Part shown: positions 30,376 to 41,600 of the stretch, in pieces
Position numbering within the stretch: the stretch's first letter is position 1
Layout of the letters: each line of letters begins with the position of its first letter
The notes under the pieces: model-generated
What the model was told of the DNA's origin: nothing
The model's database searches: none
The model's input: only the letters and a program-made list of their open reading frames with translations
Program-made: the position numbers and the translations under genes
Source: Arion vulgaris
Taxonomy: Eukaryota; Mollusca; Gastropoda; Stylommatophora; Arionidae
Length of the DNA stretch: 64,000 nucleotides
Assembly: GCA_020796225.1 (NCBI GenBank)
Contig: CM036771.1
Location: 33,492,703-33,556,702 of the forward strand
Direction of reading: 5' to 3'

Positions 30376-33300
30376 AAGGGTTATTCCCAAAGGCTTTGCT
30401 TCTAACTTTCACCCCTCGGCAGGCTTGTTATACTCCAGGGAGCAGCGAATGTTACAAAAGCTAGAAACCAAATGTGCGCTACAACGTATGCGTTGTATTG
30501 CTTCTAACCATTCTCATCTTCTTACTGACTTGGACTCCTCACAGTCCCTACTTCTACAGCGTCTACAACTTCTCACTTCTAACAATATGCTCCTTTACTC
30601 CCTTATTCGTTTTATTATCCATGTTCTTAACAGACAACTACATGAATTTATGTGCACCCATCACCAACAAAAACTTAACCTTCTTCGCCCTGTACCTTTT
30701 ACCACTCCTTCCAATTGTCCACTACGATCTTCTCCTCCCACACAGGTGGTTTGCATCCCTCCAGACCTTCCCTTATCGGACAGCGAGAGATGTGTTTTAA
30801 GTAAGGGTCTCAAGTTTGTTCCTCTCAGACCCACCATTGACCACTACTCTACTCTTCAAGATGTGCACCGTTTCACCGTGGCTTACGGCTGAAATTTCAT
30901 TTTCGGAACCAGGTTGACACTGACCAATGTCATGACACGAGTATGTTCGCTAAATATTCTACTGCAAACATGATTGGACACCCAACCCTGAGTGTCTCCA
31001 ACGCTCTTGATCTCTACATCAAGAATACTTTACACGATATTGAACTGCTCCACCCCAAACGCCTAGGGCATTCTAACATGTCTCCGTCCGAGTTTCGTGC
31101 TCTATCACACCTCCGTCGACGTGATGACATTGTTATCAAACCCGCCGATAAAGGCGGTGCAATAGTGGTATGGAGCAAAGAACTATACCTTCAGGAAGGC
31201 CGCAACCAATTACTTGACACCTAATTCTATAAAACTAGTTCTTCTGATGTCACACTATCTAACAATAGTAAAGTCCGTACAGTAATTAAGAACTTAATTG
31301 CCTCTAACGACCTTCCTACCGGCGCATCATCACTTTGTGTCATCGATAGCTGTTTAGGAAAACCCGCCTTTATATGCTCCCCAAAATTCATAAACTGAAC
31401 AATCCGGGTAGGCCCATCGTTTCTGCTTGCTCTTGTCCTACGGAACATATCTCGAATTTCTTGATAGTATCTTCAATCCTATAGTCACCACACTACCTTC
31501 ATTCTTGAAAGATACCGAACCACACCTTGTCTGTTTTTCGTCTATTGAGTTGTTGCCTGGCAGGACTTACCGTCTCTTTCTCCTTGATGTGTGCTCATTG
31601 TACACCTCCATACCTCATTCCGACGGACTTCAAGCTCTCCAGTTCTTTCTCGACAGGAGAACTAACCCACTTGTCTCCACCTCGGCTCTCCTTCGTCTTG
31701 CAGAACTAGTTCTAACTCTCAACTCCTTTCAGTTCAATGACCAGTTCTTTGAGCAGATCAGTGGGGTCGCCATGGGTACTAAAATGGGACCCAGTTATGC
31801 TTGTCTATTCATGGGTCATCTTGAGCACCTAGTATGGAATTCCTATGATGGCCCTCTTCCGTCTGTGTATCATAGATACATTGATGATTGTATTGGCATT
31901 ACCGATATGCCTGAAGCCGATTTGTCACGCTTCATTAATTTCTTTAATGTCTTCAATCCGGCTATTCGGTTTACATCTCACATCTCTACCTCTTGTGTCA
32001 ACTTTCTTGACATCACTATCACTATCAGCCTATCCACCATCACTACATCAGTATACTACACGCCTACTGATGCATAGTTTTCTTCTTTATACCTCTTCCC
32101 ATTCCCAGGCTTGTCGTGATTCTTTACCATTCTCTCAACTTGCGCCTTCGTCGCCTCTGTAGCGAGGACGACGATTTCTTCGATAGAGCTCACGAGATGC
32201 TGGATTTCTTTCGTAAGCGCTCATACCCGGATAAGGTGCTTGCTTCTGCTATGCGGCGCGTTCAGCAAATTCGCCAGGAGGCTCTCTCTAACCAGCATAG
32301 AACTTCCAATTCTGACAGGGTGAAACTTGTCTTAACTTTCCACCCTCATAGTTCCCTTGTGAAGAAAGTCTTATTCCGTCATCTCTCCATTCTTCAGTCT
32401 GATCCTGATACACGTTCAATCTTCCAACACTATCCTTTGGTGGCGTACAGACGGGACAGAAGCCTTAAGGATATGTTGGTTCACAGTCGCCTCAAGCCTA
32501 ACATCCAGAGTCATTTTGGCACCATCCAGTGTGGCCGTCGGCGCTGCAACACTTGTGCTTATGTAATACAGACCCGCACGGTGTCTTTTCCAAAGCCACG
32601 TTCGTTGTTGAAGACAGTTTCACGTGCGAGTCCCGTAATATTATCTATGCCATTATCTGCAAGCGGTGCAACAAGGCCTATATTGGGGAAACCGGCAGGA
32701 GACTCAGTGACCGATTCGCCCAACACTTGCGCGATATACGCCAATGCTCTGTGACCCCTGTAGCTACCCATTTCAATGATACTGGCCATTCAGGAGCTTG
32801 CGATGTCCAGGTCACAGCCATCCGATCATGTTCCTCTGATGATCGTAGTCGATTTGCTCTGGAGAATCGGTTGATTTCTTTGTATGGTACCTTGCGACCA
32901 CGCGGCTCAACGTATTACATTCTTATGCTTCTTAGTACTTTCTCTTCCCATGCTTTATAATCTATATGGGTATATGTTGCATGTATTCAAGTTATATATT
33001 TACTAGATGTTTCATTGTTTCTTTTCTATTTCTAGTTTTTATGTGTGTTTTTGTGTTACATTTATTTCGTTATTCGTTTTTATTCCAGATTTTCCTTAGA
33101 TACGTTGGTATTTGGTCGTCCATTTGTGTTTCATTTTAATTTGTCACTCCCGTTTGTTCGTTTGCTTGATAAAGGCCTTGTTGGTCGAAACGTTGCTGTT
33201 TATCGTCACTGTTTATGTATTTTGTAAAACTATAGTACTTTGTTTGTACGTGTTTCACTATTTACCAAGTTTTACTGCAGTCTTCCCTATTTCGAACTTA
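30376..33300 (+). mobile_element. Penelope-like retroelement with RT and GIY-YIG endonuclease regions (degenerate)
   Basis: Domains run in order. An N-terminal segment is at 30376-30890. The motif DIVIKPADKGGAIVVW is near 31.12 kb. LPKIHK and GRPIVSACSC lie near 31.38 kb. The RT palm has LLDVCSLYTSIPHSDGL (first catalytic Asp), GVAMGTKMGPSYACLFMG and YHRYIDDCIG (Asp-Asp). A linker contains CGRRRCNTC (32.53 kb). The GIY-YIG nuclease reads IIYAIICKRCNKAYIGETG (32.63-32.70 kb), with HFNDTGH and a late Glu (ALENRLISLY). A stop near 31222 and frameshifts near 31.34, 31.46, 32.09 and 32.57 kb disable it. It is inserted next to LINE RT sequence in the first intron of unit M. Confidence 0.9.
33166..33192 (+). 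ncRNA. hammerhead-ribozyme-like motif in Penelope 3' end
   Basis: TTGATAAAGGCC, loop TTGTT, then GGTCGAAACG. This has the layout of the hammerhead core known from Penelope-like elements (CUGAUGA, stem II, GAAAC), but the first box is UUGAUAA, differing at two core bases. Stem II (GGCC/GGUC) can pair. Activity is doubtful. Confidence 0.45.
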
Positions 33301-33365
33301 ATTCAAGAATGACATCGAACAATAATAATAGTGAGTGTATGGATTGTTATATTTTGTATTAGCTG

Positions 33366-33530
33366 CAGTGGCGGCTCGCCATTAAGGGCCAGTGGGCGGC
33401 CTTTACTAAAAATAATGTGTAACGGGTATTTATTATTAAATACATTAAAATATAACCTAACCCAAAACCATGATTTTTAGGAAAATGTGTGTCTGACTCC
33501 ACCAACAAAAAGGATCACTCGCCGCCACTG
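33366..33530. mobile_element. hAT-like MITE, 165 bp
   Basis: Terminal inverted repeats CAGTGGCGGC...GCCGCCACTG, flanked by ATTAGCTG (33358-33365) and ATTAGCTC (33531-33538), a 7-of-8 target-site duplication typical of hAT elements. No ORF inside. Confidence 0.8.
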
Positions 33531-33666
33531 ATTAGCTCTATCCATTACCTTCAAACATAACCAGTCTTGATCTTAAAACATCTGGTTACTATAGTAAATA
33601 TACACTATACTCAATACTTATGTTAACGTTAATAGCGACATATTTCATTTTGAACATTTCACTTAC

Positions 33667-33720
33667 CAAGTATTCCTGTAGTAGTTCCTATACCTAATCA
33701 AAAAGTTGATCGTTTTTATG
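33667..33720 (-). promoter_or_regulatory. unit M promoter region and 5' UTR exon 1
   Basis: The exon ends ACTACAGGAATACTTG at a GTAAGT donor (33666). The TATA position reads CATAAAAACG (33720-33711), weaker than in L, R and N, and the exon differs at several bases. This fits a unit that may be losing expression. Confidence 0.55.
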
Positions 33721-34124
33721 AGATTTTTTGGTCAATGTAGGCACAAAATTTGCTCTTGATATTTGTATTTGATATATATTGTAGTAAATTAAATCTACAA
33801 TAGTTGAGATAATTGTTGTGTACACGATATATCGTCATGACAATAATTATCTTCGGCCTCTAGAATTCGTTTGTCACCTTGAGATCCCACTTCCCCTACT
33901 AGTTCTATAAAGAAGTAAACGGATACATAAGATAAGAAGAAGAGCTTGAGTAAGAATGTCCTTGTAACAGAACAACAGTTTGATAATTGCTGTAATACTC
34001 TACATAATTATAAGCTTTTATCTACGTTTTCGTTCAGTCATGTCATTTATTCATATGATTTAGTATATAATTAGGATTTCTTATGTCTATGCCATACCAC
34101 AGTATCGTTAGTTTGTTTGTTTGT

Positions 34125-34415
34125 TCATTTAGAGCCAAAGGCGGCATATAGGGCAGAGGTTTTAGATCTCCATGTGATACGGTTCTTTGCTAGCAGTTGG
34201 AGATCTTGTATGGTTTTACATCCCAATAGTTTACTATCTTGTTGGATGGTTCTTCGAAGAGTGGTCTTTGGTCTTCCACGTTTTCTTTTCCCAACTGGTG
34301 ACCACATAAGGACTTGTCGATTTAGTCTCTTTTCGTCTGATCTAAGCACATGACCTAAATATGTCCACCTTTGTTTCCTTATAATAGTTAGCACAGTATA
34401 GTAAGGAATAATTAA
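34125..34415 (-). mobile_element. LINE reverse-transcriptase tail
   Basis: Reads RKQRWTYLGHVLRSDEKRLN, then KRKRGRPKTTLRRTI and TWRSKTSALYA. Related to 13962-14183. Confidence 0.8.
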
Positions 34416-34419
34416 TATT

Positions 34420-34675
34420 CTTCCTCTTCTTCTTCGAGCGTCCCATATCGACCACTTGTTAAACCACTCTTTGTGATTTGTATGTGATCTGAACGATTGT
34501 ACGTTGTGCCAGTTATACGTCTGCAAGTAGGCCAGCACATCCGATTTCTGCAACGCTTTTTATTTACTAGTGTAGCATCCCTGGGTCCATACGCCCTCTT
34601 ACGACACGCCTTGTAGGTCGCAATGTTATATTCTTTGCTCCCCTTGTGAGTACCGGCAACACACGGGCGGAATAA
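34420..34675 (-). mobile_element. SINE, family S4, near full length
   Basis: (CTT)n, then CGAGCGTCCCATATCGACCA, CTTTTTATTTACTAGTG and CTCTTACGACACGCCTTG, ending at the head CGGCAACACACGGGCGG. Confidence 0.75.
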
Positions 34676-34834
34676 TTATTATAGAAAGTTGCTTAAAGTA
34701 AAATTGTAGTTATTAGTTTACATAACATAATTGAATAATCAATAACATTTAGTAACATATACATTTAACCTTGACACAGACATGTGTATTGTTTGTTTAC
34801 TGCTTCGCCACTTTGATATGTAGACATCTAATGA

Positions 34835-34940
34835 ACTGCGGCATACAAGTAACGAGATGTAAATGACTTGGCCGAGTCATACAAACGGATCCAGTTATAC
34901 CAGCTAAAACTGCTCTCAAGTGGACACCAGGCGGGAACAA
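34835..34940 (-). promoter_or_regulatory. conserved distal upstream block, unit M
   Basis: Matches the blocks of the other units: CATACAAGTAACGAGATGTA and AGTTATACCAGCTAAAACTG. About 1.2 kb upstream of the unit M 5' exon. Confidence 0.4.
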
Positions 34941-34969
34941 ACAAACAGAAATATCAAAACAACCACCGA

Positions 34970-35210
34970 TTACCGGGGCCCAAATTTGAGGTGTAAAAAT
35001 AGAACTACTGTTAATTTCACGCATGTCGTAAAAGGCGACTAAGGAGGTTTAGGTGAAATCGGATGCACGTGTCCTAAACGTGTAGACGTCTATACGTTTA
35101 GAGACATACCAAACCAATGTGCAACGTATACACGTTCTTGGCAATGGTCACACATATCACAAAGATTGATTAAAATTGGTCGTAAAGAACGAACGCAAAG
35201 AAGAAGGAGA
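34970..35210 (+). mobile_element. SINE, family S5
   Basis: CCCAAATTTGAGGTG, then CATGTCGTAAAAGGCGACTA, CAATGTGCAACGTATACACG and AAATTGGTCGTAAAGAACG, ending AAGAAGGAG. Confidence 0.75.
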
Positions 35211-35219
35211 TCAAAACAA

Positions 35220-35860
35220 TATGGGGACAAATGACTGAAGGATAAATGTCTATAGTATCTCTGTAATACTGTATTGACATTTTACAGCGGTAAAATATGA
35301 TAAGGCAACCATCAGCGCCATTCAATAAATAACCATGTGTATTCCAATCTTTTATTACATATAAATATATTATCGTCGGTGCAGCAACTCCGTAGCACCG
35401 ACTAGTGTCTCGGATGTAATTTTAAATATGAGTAATATGTTTGTAGAAACTGTATTTTAATCATTTCTACAAACTTTCACAGGTAGCAGCTTTGCAGTGC
35501 ACTCGTATCAATTTTGAGCTATTAAGTGTTTTTAACGTACTCAACTTGAACCCTAAAAAAAGGTTTGCTTCTTCCGTCTCCGTTATGAATAGATGATCTA
35601 TTAGAAACTAAAGTGAGGTCAGGGATCTCCACTCAGAGAAGGAACCGAGTATCTTTGTATCGAAATGCAAAAACCTGACCTCCAAGTCAGAGAAACCCCA
35701 ATTATAGATTAGTTTTGTTCTCTGTTTGCATATTATGAACCGATGTTGACGTCTTTTATCGACCTGTACTAGAAAATATTGGTGTACTCTATTAAAGACT
35801 TTCTCCTGATCTATGAACAATATTGCTGACTGTTTTGTTTGTTTCAAGTTTGTATTGAAT
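35220..35860. other. gene-free stretch
   Basis: No recognised repeat or coding motif. Short ORFs only. Confidence 0.4.
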
Positions 35861-36476
35861 TCTGATGTCGATATTGATGCAGTCCGAAGGGAAGGACATA
35901 CCAAGTATGCAAAGAGATTGATTAATCAAGATCGAACTCTGCTGGGGCCGCTGGACTCTGCAGGATTTATTGAGGCGGAGATCGGAGCACCTATGGATAT
36001 GCCTGAAGTGCTATTATGATATTTCTCATATACTGATCATCATCATCATGTGCCGTCTCCACATCGAAGGTTGGCTGCAATGAATCTTCAGCATCCTCTG
36101 TCTTTCGCCTTGGTGTTGCTCTCTACCAGACTGTAACCTGTCCATTTCTTTAATTGTATTCCTACTTATCTCTCGGTCTTCCTCTTCCTCTTCGTCCTTC
36201 ACCTTTCCCCTCTAGTAAAGATTGTATCAAGGTGTAGTGTTTTTTTATGTGCCTTAAATACTTTATTTGTCTGCATTTTATTTCTCTTAACAATTGTTTC
36301 TTCATGCCTAGTTTTCCTAAAACTTTTTTATTTGTCTGTTTTTCTGGCCATGAAACTCTGCCTATTCTTCTATATATCCACATCTCAAATGCATCAATTC
36401 TGTTTTCTAATTGTTTGTTCATTGTCCATGTTTTCGAGCCATACATTAATATAGGATATATATAGCATTTGATCAT
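35860..36476. mobile_element. two LINE 3' ends of different families
   Basis: 35860-36040 (+) is a tail of the 10974-type LINE (VRREGHTKYAKRLINQDRT, then the CPEVLL-like end and (CATATACTGAT)). 36476-36162 (-) reads YPILMYGSKTWTMNKQLENR, RRIGRVSWPEKQTNKKVLGK and GKGEGRRGRGRPRDK: a long clean RT C-terminal stretch of another family, open for 104 codons. Confidence 0.8.
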
Positions 36477-36499
36477 TCACATTTTTAGCTTGTTATGTA

Positions 36500-37040
36500 A
36501 CTGATATAACTAATAACTGATTGAATTATCTTCTGTACTTAGTCATGTGTTTTTTGCTATTCTGTATGTTTCATTGTTGTTATGTGAGATCCATGTCCTG
36601 CATATAGGATGTGAGTTTAGAGTCAGCGCATTAGTTTTATTTTTAGTAATCTGTGTTTAGTAAGGATATTTGTCTGATTTGTCTTTATCTATTTGTAGAT
36701 AAGTTGAGAGAAAGATGGTTTTATCAGAGCCTCTTCGATTACTTATAAGAAGAAAGAACTTTCGTATCCTTTTCGTGAAGCACAGAGATGGCATAAATAG
36801 TGTCTTCACTTTCTCCAGTTTCTGACAGTTTTATTCATAGTGTCACATGATAATTAGGAATCATTCAGCTAGCGGTGGAAAGTGTGGTTGAAGGGATTAG
36901 AGCGCGGCCCCATTGCAGGAAAACCGTGTTCAATCCACAGTAAGGCCAATTAATTTTTATGTCGGCGGCATAATAGAAAATTCCTAACCTGAACAGTTTC
37001 GCAGAGTCTGCACTAGTCATTCTACATCGCCTAAATTCTA
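36500..37040. other. gene-free stretch
   Basis: No coding motif or recognised element. A tRNA-like B box (GTGTTCAATCC) near 36.93 kb may mark an old SINE. Confidence 0.35.
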
Positions 37041-37645
37041 CAGACATACGTCCCTTCAATCCTACATTGTCCTAACAAAATGTGGTACTACAGGCATACG
37101 TCCCTTCAATCCTACATTGTCCTAACAAAATGTGGTACTACAGGCATACGTCCCTTCAATCCTACATTGTCCTAACAAAATGTGGTACTACAGACATACG
37201 TCCCTTCAATCCTACATTGTCCTAACAAAATGTGGTACTACAGGCATACGTCCCTTCAATCCTACATTGTCCTAACAAAATGTGGTACTACAGGCATACG
37301 TCCCTTCAATCCTACATTGCCCTAACAAAATGTGGTACTACAGGCATACGTCCCTTCAATCCTACATTGTCCTAACAAAATGTGGTACTACAGACATACG
37401 TCCCTTCAATCCTACATTGCCCTAACAAAATGTGGTACTACAGGCATACGTCCCTTCAATCCTACATTGTCCTAACAAAATGTGGTACTACAGGCATACG
37501 TCCCTTCAATCTTACATTGTCCTAACAAAATGTGGTACTACAGACATACGTCCCTTCAATCCTACATTGCCCTAACAAAATGTGGTACTACAGACATACG
37601 TCCCTTCAATCCTACATTGTCCTAACAAAATGTGGTACTACAGGC
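37041..37645. repeat. minisatellite, 50-bp unit, about 12 copies
   Basis: Head-to-tail units of TACATTGTCCTAACAAAATG and GTACTACAGGCATACGTCCC plus TTCAATCC. Twelve TACATTG starts at exact 50-bp spacing, with only G/A (CAGGC/CAGAC) and T/C (TTGTCC/TTGCCC) variants. No spacers. Confidence 0.95.
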
Positions 37646-38015
37646 AGCAACACGTTTTTTAAAAATAATTTAGCTCGCCAAGAAGACTTCGATTTCAGAT
37701 ATGTTTGTAGCGTACCATTTTTTTCCCGGTGTGCTTGTCTATAGACACGCAACTGCGTCTTCCGCAGGTTATGTCTAACATCTCGTAATTTTCTCGTTCT
37801 AACTGGGCCATCCTGTATTTCTGCCCTGTCCTTATCGTTTGCTACTTTGTTATACGGAGTAGGTCTCAAATATGAAAGATGTGTTTTCTAATCCATTTTA
37901 GTTCTTCTGATCATGTGTCTTATTTTATTGTATTGTATTAAGTGATGTTTGTAAGTTTGTCTGTGTTTGTTGTACTTCTAATGAATGAATATCATACTCG
38001 GTTTGTTATATACAG

Positions 38016-38335
38016 CAGCGGTTCCCAAACTAGGGTCCCCGGAACTAGGGGATCCACGAGGTACTCACAGAGGGTCCCCAAGCGCTTGAAGAAATATTAT
38101 CATCTTTGACATTTCAAACAGAAAAATAAATGTTAAGTGACATGCAGAAAGCATATCATAGGCATAATGTTTTCTGTGATGTTTATTAAAATGTTAAATA
38201 CAAACATTGTTTACTATTGTAACAAACAAATAATTCATTCCTGTTCAGTTTCAGTTATAGAAACGTGTGAGAGTCCTCGGTAGCAAAATGTATTTAAAAA
38301 GGGGTCTGCGGTAATGCAATGTTTGGAAACCGCTG
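38016..38335. mobile_element. hAT-like MITE, 320 bp
   Basis: Ends CAGCGGTTCCCAAAC and GTTTGGAAACCGCTG are inverted repeats of the common hAT type. Flanking 8-mers ATATACAG and TTCTAGAG agree only in part. No transposase. Confidence 0.75.
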
Positions 38336-38409
38336 TTCTAGAGAGAAGTTGAAAGCATTATTAGGACAGCTAATCTTGTTTCCTTTGAAATATATTGCTG
38401 CTTATAGAA

Positions 38410-39655
38410 TACACCTATCTATGGCTTAAGGGATAGGGATTCAGTCTATTAACACCGACGTTCTGGTTTCGAATCACGCTGCAGACAGTTTGGTTGCAAA
38501 TTGTTTCGCGTAGATTTTTACAAAAGGACGATTGCACCACCCGTTCAGAAAGCAATGGCAAACTACTGAACGTAATAATGCCTAGAAAAATCACAAACAG
38601 CGTTAAAAATTCGTGAAGTCCTGTAAAGGATATGTAATTAACTTTTTAGAACCCACTCCATCCTCCATTATTTTATGTTCTGTTTCGTTATTTCGTGCAT
38701 TTATCTGCCTTGTTAAACGTGTCGTGCTACTGCTAAAATCTGTTCTGCCGGCTTACTTCTTGTGCCATGCTGCTTGGTCTCGTCCTATGTAGGGCTCCAA
38801 AGAATGTGTGCTTTTTGTATGTGTTCTTTTCATGAATTAGGCATATTTGTTTCCGTGTCCGCCTATCAATTAAGTTAATCTGATAATTACTTCAATTACA
38901 TTTTGTTGCTACTTAAATTGTTTGTATAAATTAGTTTTTCATTTCTCTTTTCTCTGAAACGTCTCAGCGCCCAACAGGGCATACATGACAAATACTTTAA
39001 GTATGAGAATGTACACCCTTTCTGCTGTTTTATAGTGGTTCTCTTGAACGTCGTTTATTGTGGTTGTCGCTATGTTCTTTCCTTTCCTTTGCGTTCCCAT
39101 GTTCAATTCTCAGCAAATACTTCGGAAGGTACAAAAGGGCAGGCTGATGTATGCGTAAATGTCGCCTATTGAGGTTTCCAACCCCTAGAGAAGTACGTTG
39201 ATCTACTGTCCAGGACATGCTAGGGTTCGCGGTAATGAGAAAGTAATCAGGTTTGCCTCAACGTCAAATCATCAGGGAATTCAAGATGTGTAGGCAATAT
39301 TCTTTGCTTTCTCGAAGAACGCTTTAGGATGAAGTCTAAAAATAATATTGAATATATCTAGCAATTCAAGGAGTTTGGAATTACACGTTGTATAAGAAGA
39401 ACAGTGGCGTCTGTGGCTTAGGAGATAGTGACTCGGTCTGTTAACCCCGACGTTCTAAGTTCGAATCACTCTGCGGACAGTTCGGTTGCAAATTGTTTCG
39501 CGTGGATTTTTACAAAAGGACGATGGCACAACCCGTTCAGAAAGCAATGGCAAACTGCTGAATGTAATAATGCCTAGAAAAATCACAAACAGCGTTAAAA
39601 ACTGTGGTTGATTCGCAAAGTCCTGTAAAGGATATGCAATTAAATTTAACAAGCA
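38410..39655 (+). mobile_element. two S1 SINE copies
   Basis: 38410-38650 and 39410-39655. The second is the best S1 copy: GCGTCTGTGGCTTAGGAGAT (A-box region), AAGTTCGAATCACTC (B box), GGACGATGGCACAACCCG, AAAATCACAAACAGCGTT and CAAAGTCCTGTAAAGGATAT. The DNA between (38650-39410) has a short LINE RNase H remnant near 39.2 kb (CPGHARVRGNE-like). Confidence 0.75.
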
Positions 39656-40149
39656 GAACTAGATGAACGATGCGTAGAATGAAAAGAATGTTTAACCAAC
39701 GAGACAAACCATCAATGTGCATGCCCTTTGAAGTCTGTTGGTAACGACGAAGCGTTAATGGACGTGACCTGATTGATGTGACATCAGTTCAGTAACTTAA
39801 AACCAATAACCAGAGATATCTAATAACTAGTTTTAATAACTACAAACATTAGTGAATACACGTAATGGAATTATTGAATTGATGAACGTGACAGAATAAA
39901 ATAAACAAGCAAGAGATCATGTATTTGTTTGACAAAATATTTATTGAAATAATTGAGACGTACAGTGTTAACGACAACCTAGATACATCACAACATGAAG
40001 TATATTAAACAGTTTTATATTATTACAACAAGGGATTAACCCAATAGTAATTCGTTCTAATTTGATCTGTCAATGTTATTCTTCTGTTACCCATTCATAA
40101 TTTATTTCGCGGCATTCTGGAAGCTTGTAATTAATTAATATTATTTGTT

Positions 40150-40305
40150 ACATACTAAATATGCAAAGAGATTGATTAATCAACATCGAACTGGCCTGTT
40201 GGCCGCTGGACGCTGCTGAATTTATGAGGCGGAGCTCGAAGCACTTATGGACATGTCCGGAGTGCTATGATGATAGTCCTCATATAACTAATAACTGATT
40301 TTTTT
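40150..40305 (+). mobile_element. LINE terminal fragment
   Basis: Tail of the 10974-type LINE: AAAGAGATTGATTAATCAAC through ATGATAGTCCTCATATAACT. Lies 3' of unit N. Confidence 0.7.
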
Positions 40306-40390
40306 TGGTTTAATCCTCGTAGCATTCATTAAAGTTCGGTAAATAGGGAAAATCCCAATTTATTCTGTGACATTTTTTAGCAGGATATCT

Positions 40391-40396
40391 TTTATT
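40391..40396 (-). terminator. AATAAA polyadenylation signal, cassette 3
   Basis: AATAAA on the minus strand about 90 bp after the C3 stop. Equivalent signals follow C2 (47436-47441) and C1 (54990-54995), each in the same TAGAATAAAAGA context. Confidence 0.65.
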
Positions 40397-40486
40397 CTAT
40401 ATTTACAGAAAGAAACATTAGGAAAAAAAATAATTTTGCCAAACTTTGCCTTTCAATGCGTTAGTCGCTGTTTGAACTGGATCCGT

Positions 40487-40881
40487 TCAGTAATCTTTGT
40501 TTTTTAAGAAGTTAACCTCTGTTCTATCTTGTTTCCTCCAGTGCACTTTGTTTTTCAATTGGTCAACCCTTTGTGTACCTGGCTGCTTCCAGTTCAATTG
40601 ATCTTTCAATGGGATATTTACTGTTTCATCTTTATCCTGCCAGTTCAGCTTGTTTTTCAATGTGTTAATTGATGTCCGACCATATCCCATCAAATGCTCT
40701 CTGTCTCCCAATCCTGAAATAGATGTTGTAAACGAATTCCCCAAGACATCTTCCTGTTGAGAAACAAGAAAACCAGTAAAGCTTGTATAAATTTCATCTG
40801 GACGTCCGAACAGGTGAACTTGCTGTGCTGTTTTGACATAGACTAGATCATCCTTGTCAAGTTTGAGAACCACTGTGTTTG
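40487..40881 (-). CDS. unit N cassette 3, exon C3: end of C1q domain and full-length tail
   Basis: The acceptor TATTTCAG sits before 40881. The phase-1 split codon with B3 gives Ser, then NTVVLKLDKDDLVYVKTAQQ, then HLFGRPDEIYTSFTGFLV: the last strands of a C1q domain (compare the family's VVLHLKKGD.V.V... and YSTFSGFLL). The tail runs to TGA at 40487. It has one unit like the big arrays (SGLGDREHLMGYGRTSI), then LKNKLNWQDKDETVNIP, LKDQLNWKQPGTQRVDQ, LKNKVHWRKQDRTEVNF and LKNKDY: three exact 17-residue periods. With leader, A3 and B3 the protein would be about 237 residues. This is the longest and only unbroken tail of the three cassettes. Confidence 0.85.
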
Positions 40882-41029
40882 CTGAAATAGAAAAATAGAA
40901 CACAACATTAGTAACTATTCTTTATCCAACTTGTTCTTAAATGGATAAATAATTTGAAAAATTGATTTAATGTTAAGTTTATAGATTAATCGTTCGAGCT
41001 AAATTACAAAATATTATCAAGTAGTAGCT

Positions 41030-41600
41030 TGACCTTGCCCTTGCCATACGTGTCTTACATCACATTCTGTCTGAAAAACTATTTGTCTCTAGCACGTTCT
41101 CCCGCCTCCTCCAGCGACATGTTCAATGATTCTTTGATGTGCTACTGCCACCTTCGTCTTGATTGCGCCCTGTCCTGTACTCCAAGAAACCATACCTTCA
41201 TGCCGTTCCATCCAAACCCATGTGACATTTAACGTGGCCAACATATCTCATCTTCCAGGACATGACGTTATTTGTGAGCCAATGCACCTCGATATGAAAA
41301 GTCTTTTGTAGGATGTCTTTATTTTCATCTTTTCTCTGCTCAAGATGTTCCGAATACTTTTCTATAACACCTTGTTTCTATAGCCGCAATTTTGCTATAA
41401 GTTTTGTGTTATGGTCCACGATTTACATCCATATGTTGTCACAGGGAATATACATGTTCTCAGAAGTCTTACTTTTGTTTGTTTACTTGTGTCGTCCCAC
41501 AGTTCTATTCATACTTGACACCCTCTGTAGTGCCATGGCTAGTCTCTTTCAAGCTTCTTTCATACAATCTCCACTGCTGTTGATTATAGAGCCAAGATAT
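41030..41600 (-). mobile_element. LINE reverse-transcriptase tail inside cassette 3
   Basis: The minus strand reads VIEKYSEHLEQRKDENKD, MSWKMRYVGHVKCHMGLD and RTGRNQDEGG across several breaks. The same fragment lies 5' of exons C2 (48.0-48.3, 48.96-49.2 kb) and C1 (55.6-56.3 kb), so it inserted before the triplication. Confidence 0.65.

Noticed and set aside
37532..37869. ORFs at the end of the 50-bp minisatellite
   Set aside because: They start inside the repeat and show no domain.
39410..39480. Possible tRNA genes at SINE heads (also 178-240, 5960-6040, 43920-44175)
   Set aside because: A- and B-box-like words are present, but the acceptor and anticodon stems do not pair convincingly and the sequence runs into conserved SINE bodies.
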